From: Pseudacidovorax sp.
GTDB taxonomy: Bacteria > Pseudomonadota > Gammaproteobacteria > Burkholderiales > Burkholderiaceae_C
Length of the DNA: 64,000 nt
Direction: 5' to 3'
Assembly (NCBI RefSeq): GCF_017991995.1
Contig: NZ_JAGOPN010000006.1
Location: 124,001 to 188,000, forward strand
Shown piece by piece: positions 19,325-28,193 of the stretch. Within the stretch, counting starts at the first letter, position 1. Each line of letters opens with the position of its first letter. A model generated the notes under the pieces. That model saw only the letters and a program-made list of their open reading frames with translations. It had not been told where the DNA came from and searched no databases. The translations under genes were made by a program, and so were the position numbers.

Positions 19325-20913
19325 AGAGACTTCTCGCCGCCGCCATGGTGGCTGCCTCGCTGTTCCTGGCCGGCTGCGCCAGCACCCCGCCCGACTCCAA
19401 GGCGATCCAGGCCGCTGCGGCGGCCTCCTCGTCCTCGGCCGCGCCGGTTTATCCCTCGGGCCGGCTGACGCCGCTGGTGCCCGGCAGCCAGGAATGGAGC
19501 GGCCACAGCGTGGTCACCCTCGCGCCGCCGGTGGACATGTGGGACCGCATCCGCCGCGGCTTCAAGATGCCCGACCTGGACAGCGACCTGGTGCGTGACC
19601 GCGAGCAGTGGTACGCCACCCGGCCCGACTACATCCAGCGGATGACGGAGCGCTCCAGCAAGTACATCTTCCACATCGTCGAAGAGCTCGAACGGCGCGG
19701 TATGCCCACCGAGCTGGCGCTGCTGCCCTACATCGAGAGCGCCTTCAACCCGCAGGCCGTCTCCAGCGCCCGGGCCACCGGCATGTGGCAGTTCATGCCG
19801 GCCACCGGCAACGACTACGACCTCAAGCAGAACCTGTTTCGCGACGACCGGCGCGACGTGGTCGCCTCCACCCGCGCCGCCCTCGACTACCTGCAGCGCC
19901 TGTACACCATGTTCGGCGACTGGCAGTTGGCGCTGGCGGCCTACAACTGGGGCGAGGGCAATGTGGGCCGCGCCATCGCGCGCAATCAGAAGGCTGGCCT
20001 GCCCACAGGCTACGCCGATCTGAAGATGCCCGACGAGACCCGCTACTACGTGCCCAAGCTGCAGGCGGTGAAGAACATCGTCGCCAACCCGCAGCAGTTC
20101 GGCGTCGACCTGCCCTTCATTGCCAACCACCCCTACTTCCAGACCGTCGAGCTCACGCGCGACCTGGACGTGGAACTCGCCGCCAAGCTGGCCGACGTGC
20201 GCATCGAGGACTTCCGGGCCCTCAACCCCGCCGCGCACAAGCCGGTGCTGCTGGCCGCCAGCGGCACGCCCATCCTGCTGCCCTGGGACAACGCCGCCGT
20301 CTTCAAGCGCAACTTCGAGGCCTACAACCAGGGCCAGTACGCGAGCTGGACGGCCTGGACGGTACCCTCCACCATGACCGTGGCCGACGCCGCCCAGCGC
20401 GCAGGCATGAGCGAAGCCGACCTGCGTGCGATGAACAACATCCCGCCGCGCATGCTGATCAAGTCGGGCTCCACGCTGATCGTGCCCCGCACCGCCCGCG
20501 TGAAGGAAGACGTCGCCGCAGTGGTGGCCGAGACGGGCCACCTGAGCTTCGAGCCCGAGATCGTCACCCGCCGCACCGTGGTCAAGGCGGGCCGCAACGA
20601 CAGCGTCACCAGCATCGCCAACCGTTATAAGCTCAGCCCCGCACGGGTGGCGCAGTGGAACGACGTGGCAGCGGGCCACCGCTTCAAGCGCGGCTTCCAG
20701 GTCGTGGTGTACCTGCCCGTGCGTGCGGCGGCCGCCGAGAACGTGGGCAGCGGCGCCAAGCATGCCGTGGTCACCAGCAAGCGCGGCGGCGGTGTGGCCC
20801 GGGCCGCGGTCGCGCCGGTGTCCACGCGCGCGGTTGCGCGCAGCACCACGGCCAGCTCCAAGAAGGCGGTCACGTCGCCCCGTGGCGGCTCGCCGTCCAA
20901 GAAGAAGCGCTGA
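19321..20913 (+). CDS. mltD: Membrane-bound lytic murein transglycosylase D
   Basis: A 530-residue lipoprotein that cleaves peptidoglycan glycan strands. The signal peptide ends in the lipobox L-A-G-C (Cys near residue 19). The SLT domain holds catalytic E139 in Y-I-E-S-A-F-N-P and then G-M-W-Q-F-M-P-A-T-G and A-A-Y-N-W-G-E-G. Two LysM-like repeats follow (about 345-390 and 408-450), ending in P-V-R. A basic Ser/Lys-rich tail closes the protein. It is translationally coupled to gloB through ATGA. Confidence 0.93.
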   Translation: MKRLLAAAMVAASLFLAGCASTPPDSKAIQAAAAASSSSAAPVYPSGRLTPLVPGSQEWSGHSVVTLAPPVDMWDRIRRGFKMPDLDSDLVRDREQWYATRPDYIQRMTERSSKYIFHIVEELERRGMPTELALLPYIESAFNPQAVSSARATGMWQFMPATGNDYDLKQNLFRDDRRDVVASTRAALDYLQRLYTMFGDWQLALAAYNWGEGNVGRAIARNQKAGLPTGYADLKMPDETRYYVPKLQAVKNIVANPQQFGVDLPFIANHPYFQTVELTRDLDVELAAKLADVRIEDFRALNPAAHKPVLLAASGTPILLPWDNAAVFKRNFEAYNQGQYASWTAWTVPSTMTVADAAQRAGMSEADLRAMNNIPPRMLIKSGSTLIVPRTARVKEDVAAVVAETGHLSFEPEIVTRRTVVKAGRNDSVTSIANRYKLSPARVAQWNDVAAGHRFKRGFQVVVYLPVRAAAAENVGSGAKHAVVTSKRGGGVARAAVAPVSTRAVARSTTASSKKAVTSPRGGSPSKKKR

Positions 20914-20928
20914 CCGGCGCGCCGCCGA

Positions 20929-21963
20929 TCAGGCCTTGAAGCGCTCCTTGGCGCGCTGGGCGAAGTCGTTGGTATAGAGCCGGTCCAGCTCGATCCGCTC
21001 CGGCCTGAAGCTGGCGTCGAAGGTGGTCATGGCGGCCAGTGCCGTGCGCGGCCCTTCCGGGGGAACCAGCCCGTCCAGCGCGATCGACTCGCGCACCTTG
21101 TCGAAGGCCGCCAGGTACAACGCGCGGTCGCCGAGCAGGTGACTTTCGGGAAGCGCCTTGATGAGGTCGCCGGGCCCGGCCGTCTGCAGCCACTTGAGGC
21201 TGTGCACGACCGCATTGGCCACCGCCTGCGCCGTGTTGGGTGCGCGCCGCAGGAAGTCCTCGGACGCATAGAGACAGGCGGCCGGCATGGGACCGCCGAA
21301 CACCTCGGCCGTGCCACGCAAGGTGCGGCAATCGGCGATCAGCTTCACATCGCCTTTCTGTTCGAGCATCGTCATCACCGGTTCGCTGTTGCTCATGGCA
21401 TCCACCTGGCCCGTGCGCAGCGCGGAAAGCGCGCCCGCGGACGAGCCCACGCCCACGTACTGCACGTCGCCAGGGCGCAGGCCGCCGCGGGCCGCCACCA
21501 GGCTGGCCATCATGTGCGTGGCCGATCCCACGGCCGACACGCCCACGCGACGCCCGCGCAGATCGGGCACCGCCTGATAGGCCGCAAAGCCTTTGGTCGA
21601 CGTGCCCATGGCCACCTGGGGCGCGCGGCCCTGCAGCACGAAGCAAGGGAAGAACTGGCCGCCGGCCTGCAGGTTCAGCGTGTGCTCGAAGGCGCCCGAG
21701 CAGATATCGGCCGAACCGCTCAGCAGGGCCTGCAGGGCCCGCGCGCCCGCCGCATGGTCCACCACCTCCACGTCCAGGCCCTCGGCCCGGAAGTAGCCCA
21801 GCTGCTCGGACAGCGTCAGGGGCAGGTAGTAAAACGACGCCTTGCCCGCGACGGCAATGACGACGCGGTTCTTTTCGAGCCGCGGCTGGGTGCGCACGCC
21901 AGGCGCGATGGCCAGCGCGGCACCTGCGGCGGCCGCGGCGCAGAAGGCGCGGCGGTGGAGCAT
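20929..21963 (-). CDS. ABC transporter substrate-binding protein, NMT1/SsuA-like
   Basis: A 344-residue periplasmic protein with an N-terminal signal containing H-R-R-A-F and an Ala-rich core, possibly Tat-like. Motifs of the NMT1/SsuA/TauA fold are present: Y-Y-L-P-L-T-L-S-E-Q-L-G-Y-F-R-A-E-G-L-D-V, D-L-R-G-R-R-V-G-V-S and G-S-A-T-H-M-M near the hinge. Members bind sulfonates, nitrate, pyrimidine precursors or aromatic acids. No permease or ATPase gene is adjacent, so this is an orphan binding protein. It is convergent with mltD (15-base gap). Confidence 0.85.
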   Translation of the reverse strand: MLHRRAFCAAAAAGAALAIAPGVRTQPRLEKNRVVIAVAGKASFYYLPLTLSEQLGYFRAEGLDVEVVDHAAGARALQALLSGSADICSGAFEHTLNLQAGGQFFPCFVLQGRAPQVAMGTSTKGFAAYQAVPDLRGRRVGVSAVGSATHMMASLVAARGGLRPGDVQYVGVGSSAGALSALRTGQVDAMSNSEPVMTMLEQKGDVKLIADCRTLRGTAEVFGGPMPAACLYASEDFLRRAPNTAQAVANAVVHSLKWLQTAGPGDLIKALPESHLLGDRALYLAAFDKVRESIALDGLVPPEGPRTALAAMTTFDASFRPERIELDRLYTNDFAQRAKERFKA

Positions 21964-22176
21964 GGCGGCGGTGGTTCCTCTCTGGCAAGGCTGTGGTGCT
22001 CGCTGACAGGGTCGCCGCCCCGTCGCATCGAGGGGGCCGCGCCCTTCAGGAGAGCCCGGGCATTTGCCACGAGCTTAGGAGGCGCCGACGCGCAGCAGCA
22101 TCCGGACCATCCCCCACACGGGTTTCCACGGAACGCACCGCGGGCAGCGGCGGCCCCCTACCGCCCACCGGGTGGC

Positions 22177-22569
22177 TCAGCGCCCGACGAAGAGGATCGC
22201 GATGTTGACCAGCAGCGCCAGCGCGAACACGGCGCTGCGCATCGTGCTGCGTCCGCGGATGTAGAGCGACACGAACACCACCCGCAGCAGCACGTAGGCG
22301 ACCGCGAGGGCATCGAGCCGCGCCTGCGCCGCGCCGTACTGGTGGGCGATGACCACCGCACCGATGAAGAAGGGCAGGCTTTCGAAACCATTGGCATGGG
22401 CCGCCATGGCCCGCGCGCGCCAGCCCTCCAGGCGGCCGGCCCAGTCGCGTGGTGCATCGTTGTCGCGGCGGGCGAAGGCGCCCGCCTTGGCGATGTAGGC
22501 CGTCAGGTAGGGCAGCAAGGCGGCCACCAGCACGCACCAGTAGGCCAGCGTCAGATGGCTCGCGTTCAC
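22177..22569 (-). CDS. MAPEG family membrane protein
   Basis: A 130-residue protein with four hydrophobic helices. The MAPEG signature region reads R-A-M-A-A-H-A-N-G-F-E-S-L-P-F-F near residues 57-72, and Y-V-L-L-R-V-V-F-V-S-L-Y begins the third helix. Eukaryotic members act on glutathione and eicosanoids; bacterial roles are unclear. GTG 22569 is preferred because it begins right before the first helix and lies 11 bases after the recR stop; the longer frame overlaps recR. It is the last gene of the dnaX-ybaB-recR run. Confidence 0.82.
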   Translation of the reverse strand: MNASHLTLAYWCVLVAALLPYLTAYIAKAGAFARRDNDAPRDWAGRLEGWRARAMAAHANGFESLPFFIGAVVIAHQYGAAQARLDALAVAYVLLRVVFVSLYIRGRSTMRSAVFALALLVNIAILFVGR

Positions 22570-22579
22570 GCCTTGCGCC

Positions 22580-23170
22580 TCAACGGCGGTCGACCAGCGC
22601 GTGCGCGATGGTGCCCAGGTCGACGTACTCCAGCTCGCTGCCGGCCGGCACGCCACGCGCCAGGCGCGTCACGGTCAGGCCGCGGCTGCGCAGCGCCTCG
22701 GCGATCACATGGGCCGTCGCCTCGCCTTCGGCCGTGAAGTTGGTGGCGACAATCACTTCGCGCACATGGCCGTCGGTGGCCCGCGCCACGAGCTGGTGCA
22801 GGCCGATGTCGCGCGGGCCCACGCCGTCGAGCGGACTCAAACGCCCCATCAGCACAAAGTAGTAGCCGCGGAAGGCGCCCGTCCGCTCCAGTGCCGCCTG
22901 GTCGGCCGGCGTCTCCACCACCGCCAGCTTGCTGGCGTCGCGCTGCGGGTCGCGGCAGACCTCGCACAGCTCGGCCTCGGTGAAGGTGTTGCAGCGGCTG
23001 CAGTGGTGCACCTGCAGCACCGCGTCCTGCAGCGCGCGGGACAGCACCTGCGCGCCGTTGCGATCATGCTGCAGCAGATGGAAGGCCATGCGCGAGGCCG
23101 ACTTGGCGCCCACACCCGGCAGGCGCCGCAGCGCCTCGATCAGCGTGTCGAGCGAATGGGCGTCGGACAT
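22580..23170 (-). CDS. recR: Recombination mediator RecR
   Basis: A 196-residue protein that with RecO loads RecA at gaps. The N-terminal helix-hairpin-helix region ([12 protein letters not shown]) leads to a zinc site C57-x2-C60...C69-x2-C72. A Toprim domain follows, with V-V-E-T-P-A-D near 84 and [10 protein letters not shown]. It lies 22 bases downstream of ybaB, the classical dnaX-ybaB-recR order. Confidence 0.96.
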   Translation of the reverse strand: MSDAHSLDTLIEALRRLPGVGAKSASRMAFHLLQHDRNGAQVLSRALQDAVLQVHHCSRCNTFTEAELCEVCRDPQRDASKLAVVETPADQAALERTGAFRGYYFVLMGRLSPLDGVGPRDIGLHQLVARATDGHVREVIVATNFTAEGEATAHVIAEALRSRGLTVTRLARGVPAGSELEYVDLGTIAHALVDRR

Positions 23171-23192
23171 GGTGGAGCGGCGGAAGGCTGGC

Positions 23193-23525
23193 TCAGAAGG
23201 GGAACTTCATGCCACCGGGCAGGCCCGGCATACCGGCCGTGATCTTGCCCATCTTCTGCTCGCTGGTCTCCTCGGCCTTGCGCACGGCGGCATTGAAGGC
23301 GGCAGCCACGAGGTCCTCAAGCATGTCCTTGTCGTCGGCCAGCAGGCTGGGGTCGATGGTCACGCGCTTGACGTCGTGCTTGCAGGTCATGACGACCTTG
23401 ACCAGGCCGGCGCCGGATTCGCCTTCGACCTCGATGTGCGCCAGTTCTTCCTGGGCCTTCTTGAGGTTGTCCTGCATGGCCTGGGCCTGCTTCATCAGGC
23501 CGGCGAGTTGTCCTTTGTTGAACAT
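23193..23525 (-). CDS. ybaB: YbaB/EbfC family nucleoid-associated protein
   Basis: A 110-residue small DNA-binding protein. It begins [18 protein letters not shown] and contains the conserved [13 protein letters not shown] strand and the C-terminal [14 protein letters not shown] tail. Dimers bind DNA as a tweezer-like fold. It lies 48 bases after the dnaX stop. Confidence 0.95.
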   Translation of the reverse strand: MFNKGQLAGLMKQAQAMQDNLKKAQEELAHIEVEGESGAGLVKVVMTCKHDVKRVTIDPSLLADDKDMLEDLVAAAFNAAVRKAEETSEQKMGKITAGMPGLPGGMKFPF

Positions 23526-23573
23526 GGGCGGGTTCCTTCCTAGGTCTGGAGATAAGGTTGTCGGTGAACGGAA

Positions 23574-25550
23574 TCAGGCCGGCTTGAGGGAGCCGGGCAC
23601 GATGCGGGCATCCCACTGGCGCATCAGCGCCTGCACATCGGGATCGCCCATGATGGCTTGCTCGGCCGCGAGTTGGCGGGCCTCGGCAGCCGCCCTGTTG
23701 CGCAGCGCCGGGCTGTCGACCACGGCGCCCACCTCGATGGCCAGCCGCACAGCGTGGCCGGCGCCGGCCAGGGCATTCTGCAGCCGCTCGCGGCTGGCGC
23801 CCTGGTTGAGGGTTTCGCGCTCCACGCGCAGCAGCCACTGGTCGACGTCGCGCGCCACGAGCTGCGACTGCAGCGCCAGTTCGCGTGCCAGGGCATTGAT
23901 CGCCTCGGCGGCCACGAGGCCCATCACGGTCTGGTGCCAGAAATCGCCCTCCTCGCTGGGACGGATGCGCCCGGCGGCGGACTCGCGCGGCGCCTCGCGC
24001 GCGCCCGGCGGCGGCTGCACGCGCAGCGGCACGGCAACCACCGGCGTGTCGGGCTCGCCGGTCGCGGGCGCCGGCCTGGGCGGCGGCGAAGGACTGCGGC
24101 CCCGCATGTCGACGACCGGCAGCCTTTGCACGGGGTGCCCGGCTGCGGGTGCGGAAGCGGGCGCCACGGGGGCGGGACGTGCAACGGAGACGGCGTGCGT
24201 CTCGGCCTCGGCACGCAGGACGACGGGCGCCGGCGATGCCTGCTGCGCAGGGGGCATCCGCTCCGCCGGTAGCCGTTCGGAAGGCGTCTCCGGCAACTGT
24301 GCGGGATGCGCATGCGCAGCCGGTGGCGCGGATGCAGACGCCTGCGCCGCGGACGAGCCCCGCGGCGTCGCAGGCGCCACCGCCATGCCGGCGGGTGCCG
24401 GCCGCGCCTCAGCGTTCAGCGGACTTTTTTTTTCAGCCGCGCCCGCAGGCTTGAAGGCCAGCAGACGCAGCAGCACCATGGTGAGCCCGGCGTACTCGTC
24501 GGGCGCCAGACCCAGTTCCGCACGGCCATGCAGGCAGATGCTGTAGAGCAGTTGCGTCTCGTCGGCGGGCATGGCGCCGGCCAGCCGCGCCACCTCGGCC
24601 GCATCCGGGTCGGCGGCATCGACGGCCGCGGCGCGGGCGGGCACGGCCTGCAGCACGGCCATGGCCTGGAGTACGGCCGTCATCTCCTCCAGCGTGGACG
24701 CGGCGGCCAGGCCAGCCACGCGCATGGCCTCGACGGTCTCGACCACGGTGCCGCCATCGCCACGCGCCAGGGCGTCGATCAGCGCATGCACATGGCCGCG
24801 GTCGGCGCTGCCCAGCATCTGGCGCACACCGCCTTCGGCAAGGCTGCCGTTGCCATAGGCGATGGCCTGGTCGGTGAGGGACAGCGCATCGCGCATGGAG
24901 CCGCGCGCCGCACGCGACAGCAGGCGCAGCGCGCCCGGCTCAGCCTCGATCTGCTCGGCGCCCAGGACACGCGTCAGGTGATCCAGCACCGTCTCGGGCG
25001 CCATGGGCCGCAGGTTGAACTGCAGGCAGCGGCTGAGCACCGTGACCGGTACCTTCTGCGGGTCGGTGGTGGCCAGGACGAACTTCAGGTACTCGGGCGG
25101 CTCTTCCAGCGTCTTGAGCATCGCGTTGAACGCGGTGTTCGTGAGCATGTGCACTTCGTCGATCATGAAGACCTTGAAGCGCCCCTGCACCGGCTTGTAG
25201 ACGGCCTGCTCCAGCAAGCCCTGGACCTCGTCCACGCCACGGTTGGAGGCCGCGTCCAGTTCGGTGTAGTCGACGAAGCGGCCGGCATCGATGTCGGTGC
25301 AGGCCTGGCACACGCCGCAGGGCGTGGCGGTGATGCCGCCCTGGCCGTCCGGCCCCTGGCAGTTGAGCGATTTGGCCAGGATGCGCGAGACGGTGGTCTT
25401 GCCCACGCCGCGGGTGCCGGTGAAGAGGTAGGCATGGTGCAGCCGCTGCTGCGTGAGCGCATTGCTCAGGGCCTGCACCACATGCTCCTGGCCCACCATC
25501 TCGCCGAAATTGCGAGGACGGTATTTGCGGGCGAGCACGAGGTAGGACAT
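23574..25550 (-). CDS. dnaX: DNA polymerase III subunits tau/gamma, with internal slippery site
   Basis: A 658-residue clamp-loader ATPase (tau). The AAA+ domain has Walker A G-T-R-G-V-G-K-T at 45-52, four zinc cysteines (C64, C78, C81, C84), D-E-V-H and the S-R-C sensor loop. Residues after about 376 form a Pro/Ala-rich linker and the tau-specific C-terminal domain. At codons 373-375 the minus strand reads G followed by nine A residues. A -1 shift there would end after five more codons at 24409, giving a product of about 380 residues that is the gamma form. ATG 25550 begins the invariant M-S-Y-L-V-L-A-R-K-Y. Confidence 0.96.
   Translation of the reverse strand: MSYLVLARKYRPRNFGEMVGQEHVVQALSNALTQQRLHHAYLFTGTRGVGKTTVSRILAKSLNCQGPDGQGGITATPCGVCQACTDIDAGRFVDYTELDAASNRGVDEVQGLLEQAVYKPVQGRFKVFMIDEVHMLTNTAFNAMLKTLEEPPEYLKFVLATTDPQKVPVTVLSRCLQFNLRPMAPETVLDHLTRVLGAEQIEAEPGALRLLSRAARGSMRDALSLTDQAIAYGNGSLAEGGVRQMLGSADRGHVHALIDALARGDGGTVVETVEAMRVAGLAAASTLEEMTAVLQAMAVLQAVPARAAAVDAADPDAAEVARLAGAMPADETQLLYSICLHGRAELGLAPDEYAGLTMVLLRLLAFKPAGAAEKKSPLNAEARPAPAGMAVAPATPRGSSAAQASASAPPAAHAHPAQLPETPSERLPAERMPPAQQASPAPVVLRAEAETHAVSVARPAPVAPASAPAAGHPVQRLPVVDMRGRSPSPPPRPAPATGEPDTPVVAVPLRVQPPPGAREAPRESAAGRIRPSEEGDFWHQTVMGLVAAEAINALARELALQSQLVARDVDQWLLRVERETLNQGASRERLQNALAGAGHAVRLAIEVGAVVDSPALRNRAAAEARQLAAEQAIMGDPDVQALMRQWDARIVPGSLKPA
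24424..24434 (-). other. dnaX frameshift/transcription-slippage site (nine-A run)
   Basis: On the coding strand, G-A9-G spans 24434 to 24424. The zero frame continues into tau. The -1 frame gives AAG TCC GCT GAA CGC TGA, ending at 24409, and the +1 frame stops at once as well. A perfect 6-bp hairpin (24387-24392 with 24397-24402) lies about 21 bases downstream. Confidence 0.75.
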
Positions 25551-25624
25551 CCGGTCGATTCTAAGAGGCGGTGCCCGCGGCCCCGGGATGGCCCGCCGCC
25601 GCGGGATGGCTTGCAAGCCTGGGT

Positions 25625-25630
25625 TATGAT
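25625..25630 (+). promoter_or_regulatory. -10 element of the SRP RNA gene
   Basis: TATGAT (5/6 to consensus), 7 bases before the first base-paired position of the RNA at 25638. No good -35 was seen. Confidence 0.45.
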
Positions 25631-25636
25631 CGACCT

Positions 25637-25733
25637 CGACGGGCCTCCCCGCATGGTCAAGCGGCCAACCGGGTCAGGTGGGGAACCAAGCAGCCCTAAC
25701 TGCGTAGCCAGTGCCGGGGGTAAGGCTCGTCAC
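25637..25733 (+). ncRNA. ffs: Small bacterial signal recognition particle RNA (4.5S)
   Basis: About 97 bases. The conserved apical core is recognisable: GGTCAGGTGGGGAACCAAG and then CAGCC, matching the GGUCAGG..GGAA..AAGCAGCC core that binds Ffh. The ends pair as a long hairpin: 25638-25645 with 25724-25731 gives an 8-bp terminal helix including one G-U. The RNA forms the SRP with Ffh for co-translational membrane targeting. It is divergent from dnaX (87 bases). End positions are set from the helix, not from mapped transcripts. Confidence 0.9.
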
Positions 25734-25827
25734 CTTCTTCTTCGATCATCGTGTCCGCGCCAGCGGGCCTCGAACCCGCCGGGTTCGCGATCCCTCCCCC
25801 ATCTCCTCTGTGTCACCGCTGTGGGTC

Positions 25828-25850
25828 GGGCGCGTGCATTCGCGCCCTTT
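25828..25850 (+). terminator. Candidate terminator downstream of the SRP RNA
   Basis: Stem GGGCGCG/CGCGCCC (25828-25834 with 25841-25847) followed by TTT. It is about 95 bases beyond the RNA 3' end; the stretch 25734-25979 otherwise holds no gene I can support. Confidence 0.4.
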
Positions 25851-25979
25851 CCTCGGGTTCGTGAATGTTGCTTTGCAAATGTTAAGCGCTTGACAGCAGG
25901 CCGATCCGCCCCCCGCATCGATTCCTAGACTGCCGCCCAAAACCCCATCCCGGGGCTATTGGCTCGACTGGAATACACC

Positions 25980-26291
25980 GTGAAGCGCTCGACTTTCCTG
26001 CTGCCCGTGCTCGTCCTCCTCACCCTGCAGGGCTGTGCCTGGATGGCCCGTCCCGGAGACCGCGAGGACCCGATTCCTCCGCGGCTCGTCAAGGAAGGCG
26101 ACACCTGGGTTTGGGACCGTCCGGGCGCCTTCGGCCCGGTGCCCCAGACGCTGGCTTCGGCCGGCGACCGCGTGTGTGGCTCGCTCGACAAGAACGGCAC
26201 ACACTGGAAACCCACCGGCTACCACGCACGCGCCGAAGACGGGCTCGGCCGTCCCTTCGACGGGGGCGGCTACTTCTGCGTACCGCAGTAG
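25980..26291 (+). CDS. Small predicted lipoprotein of unknown function
   Basis: A 103-residue protein from GTG 25980. The signal peptide (K-R-S-T-F then a run of V and L) ends in the lipobox L-Q-G-C. The mature part is Gly/Asp/Pro-rich with W-V-W-D-R-P-G-A and ends Y-F-C-V-P-Q, leaving cysteines in D-R-V-C-G and Y-F-C that could form a disulfide. A TTG at 25959 is an alternative start. TTGACA at 25890-25895 could be a -35, but no good -10 follows. No named family recognised. It is convergent with fliR. Confidence 0.6.
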   Translation: MKRSTFLLPVLVLLTLQGCAWMARPGDREDPIPPRLVKEGDTWVWDRPGAFGPVPQTLASAGDRVCGSLDKNGTHWKPTGYHARAEDGLGRPFDGGGYFCVPQ

Positions 26292-26332
26292 GCCCAGCGC
26301 CGGCGCAAGGCAAGCGCAGTTGAGGCCTGGCC

Positions 26333-27103
26333 TCAACGGCCACCCACGAAACCGCCCAGCATCCGGTCGATCAGGCCCAGCAGCGGCGACTCCAGCATCG
26401 GCAGCACCCAGGCCATGGCCGCCATGCCGGCCGTGAGCGTCACCGGAAAGCCGATGGCGTAGATGTTCATCTGCGGCGCCACGCGCGAGATGATGCCCAG
26501 CACCAGGTTGACGAAGAGCAGCAGCCCGACCATCGGCAATGCGATCCATAGTGCGCTGGCGAAGAGCTCGGCGCCCAGCTCGTGCACACGCACCCGCATC
26601 AGCGCATCCATGAGGCCGCCGCCGATGGGGAACACCTCGAAGCTCTTGATGACGGCCATCAGGACCGCGAGGTGGCCATTGACCACCACGAAGAGCAAGG
26701 TGGCCAGCGTGCCGAAGAAGCGCGACACGGCGCTGGCCTGCGTGTTGTTGATCGGATCGAAGAAGCTGGCGTAGTTCAGGCCCATCTGCAGGCCAGCCAG
26801 TTCGCCCGCCAATTCCACGGCGGCCAGGATCAGCCGCGCCGCGAAGCCGATGGCCATGCCGATGCCGGCCTGCTGGACCAGCGCTCCCAGGGCCAGCGGG
26901 CTGTCCACGCCGATGGCGGGGGCCGGCGGCAGCACGCCCTGCGCGCACAGGGCGATGACAAAGGCCAGGCCGATGCGCGCGCGCACGGGCAGCGCGCGCG
27001 AGGAGAACACGGGGGCGGTGGTGAACAGGCCCAGCACCCGCAGGAAGGGCCAGAGCACGGGCGTGATCCACGCCGTGAGCTGGGCTTCGCTGAAGGTCAG
27101 CAT
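26333..27103 (-). CDS. fliR: Flagellar export gate protein FliR
   Basis: A 256-residue membrane protein of the flagellar type III export gate. It has about six hydrophobic helices and typical segments: F-L-R-V-L-G-L-F-T-T-A-P-V-F-S near the N-terminus, R-I-G-L-A-F, and G-L-Q-M-G-L-N-Y-A-S-F-F-D-P. FliR pairs with FliP and FliQ. It is the last gene of the leftward fliLMNOPQR unit. Confidence 0.95.
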   Translation of the reverse strand: MLTFSEAQLTAWITPVLWPFLRVLGLFTTAPVFSSRALPVRARIGLAFVIALCAQGVLPPAPAIGVDSPLALGALVQQAGIGMAIGFAARLILAAVELAGELAGLQMGLNYASFFDPINNTQASAVSRFFGTLATLLFVVVNGHLAVLMAVIKSFEVFPIGGGLMDALMRVRVHELGAELFASALWIALPMVGLLLFVNLVLGIISRVAPQMNIYAIGFPVTLTAGMAAMAWVLPMLESPLLGLIDRMLGGFVGGR

Positions 27104-27149
27104 GCGTGGGCTCGCACGGCCGGCCGACTGCCCGGTGCCGGGCGGGAGA

Positions 27150-27419
27150 TCACGCGACGACGCTGGGCAGCGACTCGATGATGCGGCGCAGGTAGTCCAC
27201 CAGCATCGTCAGCATCCAGGGCCCGGCGATGGCCAGCACGGCCACGGCCGCGACCAGCTTGGGCACGAAGGCGAGCGTGGCCTCGTTGATCTGCGTGACG
27301 GCCTGGAAGATGCTCACCACCAGGCCGACCGCCAACACGGCCAGCAGCACGGGCGCGGAGACCATCAGCAGCAGCAGCAATGCGTCCTGGCCGGTCGTCA
27401 GCACCATCTGGGCGTTCAT
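27150..27419 (-). CDS. fliQ: Flagellar export gate protein FliQ
   Basis: An 89-residue protein with two hydrophobic helices, the standard FliQ size. Motifs: L-A-V-L-A-V-G-L-V-V-S-I-F-Q-A-V-T-Q-I-N-E, then L-A-F-V-P-K and the second helix, ending in a basic/Leu-rich tail. Part of the FliPQR channel. It lies 24 bases after fliP. Confidence 0.95.
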   Translation of the reverse strand: MNAQMVLTTGQDALLLLLMVSAPVLLAVLAVGLVVSIFQAVTQINEATLAFVPKLVAAVAVLAIAGPWMLTMLVDYLRRIIESLPSVVA

Positions 27420-27443
27420 GGAAAAGGTCCTCGAAGAGAGCGG

Positions 27444-28193
27444 TCAGGTGATGAAGCTGGCGGCCAGCGAGCCCAGCAGCAGGTTCCAGCCGTCGGCCAG
27501 CACGAAGAGCATGAGCTTGAAGGGCAGCGCCACCAGCACCGGCGACAGCATCATCATGCCCAGCGACATCAGCACGCTGGACACCACGATGTCGATCACC
27601 AGGAAGGGGATGAAGATCATGAAGCCGATCTGGAAGGCCGATTTCAGCTCGCTGGTGGCGAAGGCCGGGATCAGCACGCGCAGCGGCGCCGTCTCGGCCG
27701 TGGTCTCCGAGGGCAGCTTGGCCAGCCGCGCGAACAGCGCGAAGTCGGACTGCCGCGTCTGCTTGAGCATGAACTGGCGCATCGGCTGCTCGGCGCGCGA
27801 GAGCGCCTCGTCGAACGCGATCGCGTTGCGGCTGTAGGGCTCGTAGGCCTCGGCGTAGACCTTGTCCAGCGTCGGCCCCATCACGAAGAGCGTGAGGAAG
27901 AGCGAGAGGCCGATGATCACCTGGTTGGGCGGCGCAGCCTGCGTGCCCATGGCCTGCCGCAGCAGCGACAGCACGATCACGATGCGGGTGAAGCCCGTCA
28001 TCATCAGCACCACGGCCGGCAGGAAGCTCAGCGCGGTGAAGAAGAGCAGCGTCTGGATGGGCACCGAGTAGCTGGTGCCGCCGGCGCCCTGCCCGATCAG
28101 CAGCGGCAGCTGGCCGGCCGCGGGCGCCTGCTGCGCGAGCACCGGCGCGATGAGCGCCAGGCCGAGGCCCGCGCCCGCGATCCACTTACGCAT
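27444..28193 (-). CDS. fliP: Flagellar export gate protein FliP
   Basis: A 249-residue protein with an N-terminal signal peptide (A-L-I-A-P-V-L-A) and four core helices. FliP hallmarks: M-M-T-G-F-T-R-I-V-I-V-L-S-L-L-R, A-P-P-N-Q-V-I-I-G-L-S-L-F-L-T, and later D-I-V-V-S-S-V-L-M-S-L-G-M-M. It forms the export channel with FliQ and FliR. The start overlaps the fliO end by 8 bases. Confidence 0.96.
   Translation of the reverse strand: MRKWIAGAGLGLALIAPVLAQQAPAAGQLPLLIGQGAGGTSYSVPIQTLLFFTALSFLPAVVLMMTGFTRIVIVLSLLRQAMGTQAAPPNQVIIGLSLFLTLFVMGPTLDKVYAEAYEPYSRNAIAFDEALSRAEQPMRQFMLKQTRQSDFALFARLAKLPSETTAETAPLRVLIPAFATSELKSAFQIGFMIFIPFLVIDIVVSSVLMSLGMMMLSPVLVALPFKLMLFVLADGWNLLLGSLAASFIT

Noticed and set aside
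25755-25790. tRNA-like GTTCGAGGCCC string on the minus strand
   Set aside because: No acceptor stem, anticodon arm or D arm of the right spacing could be built around it.
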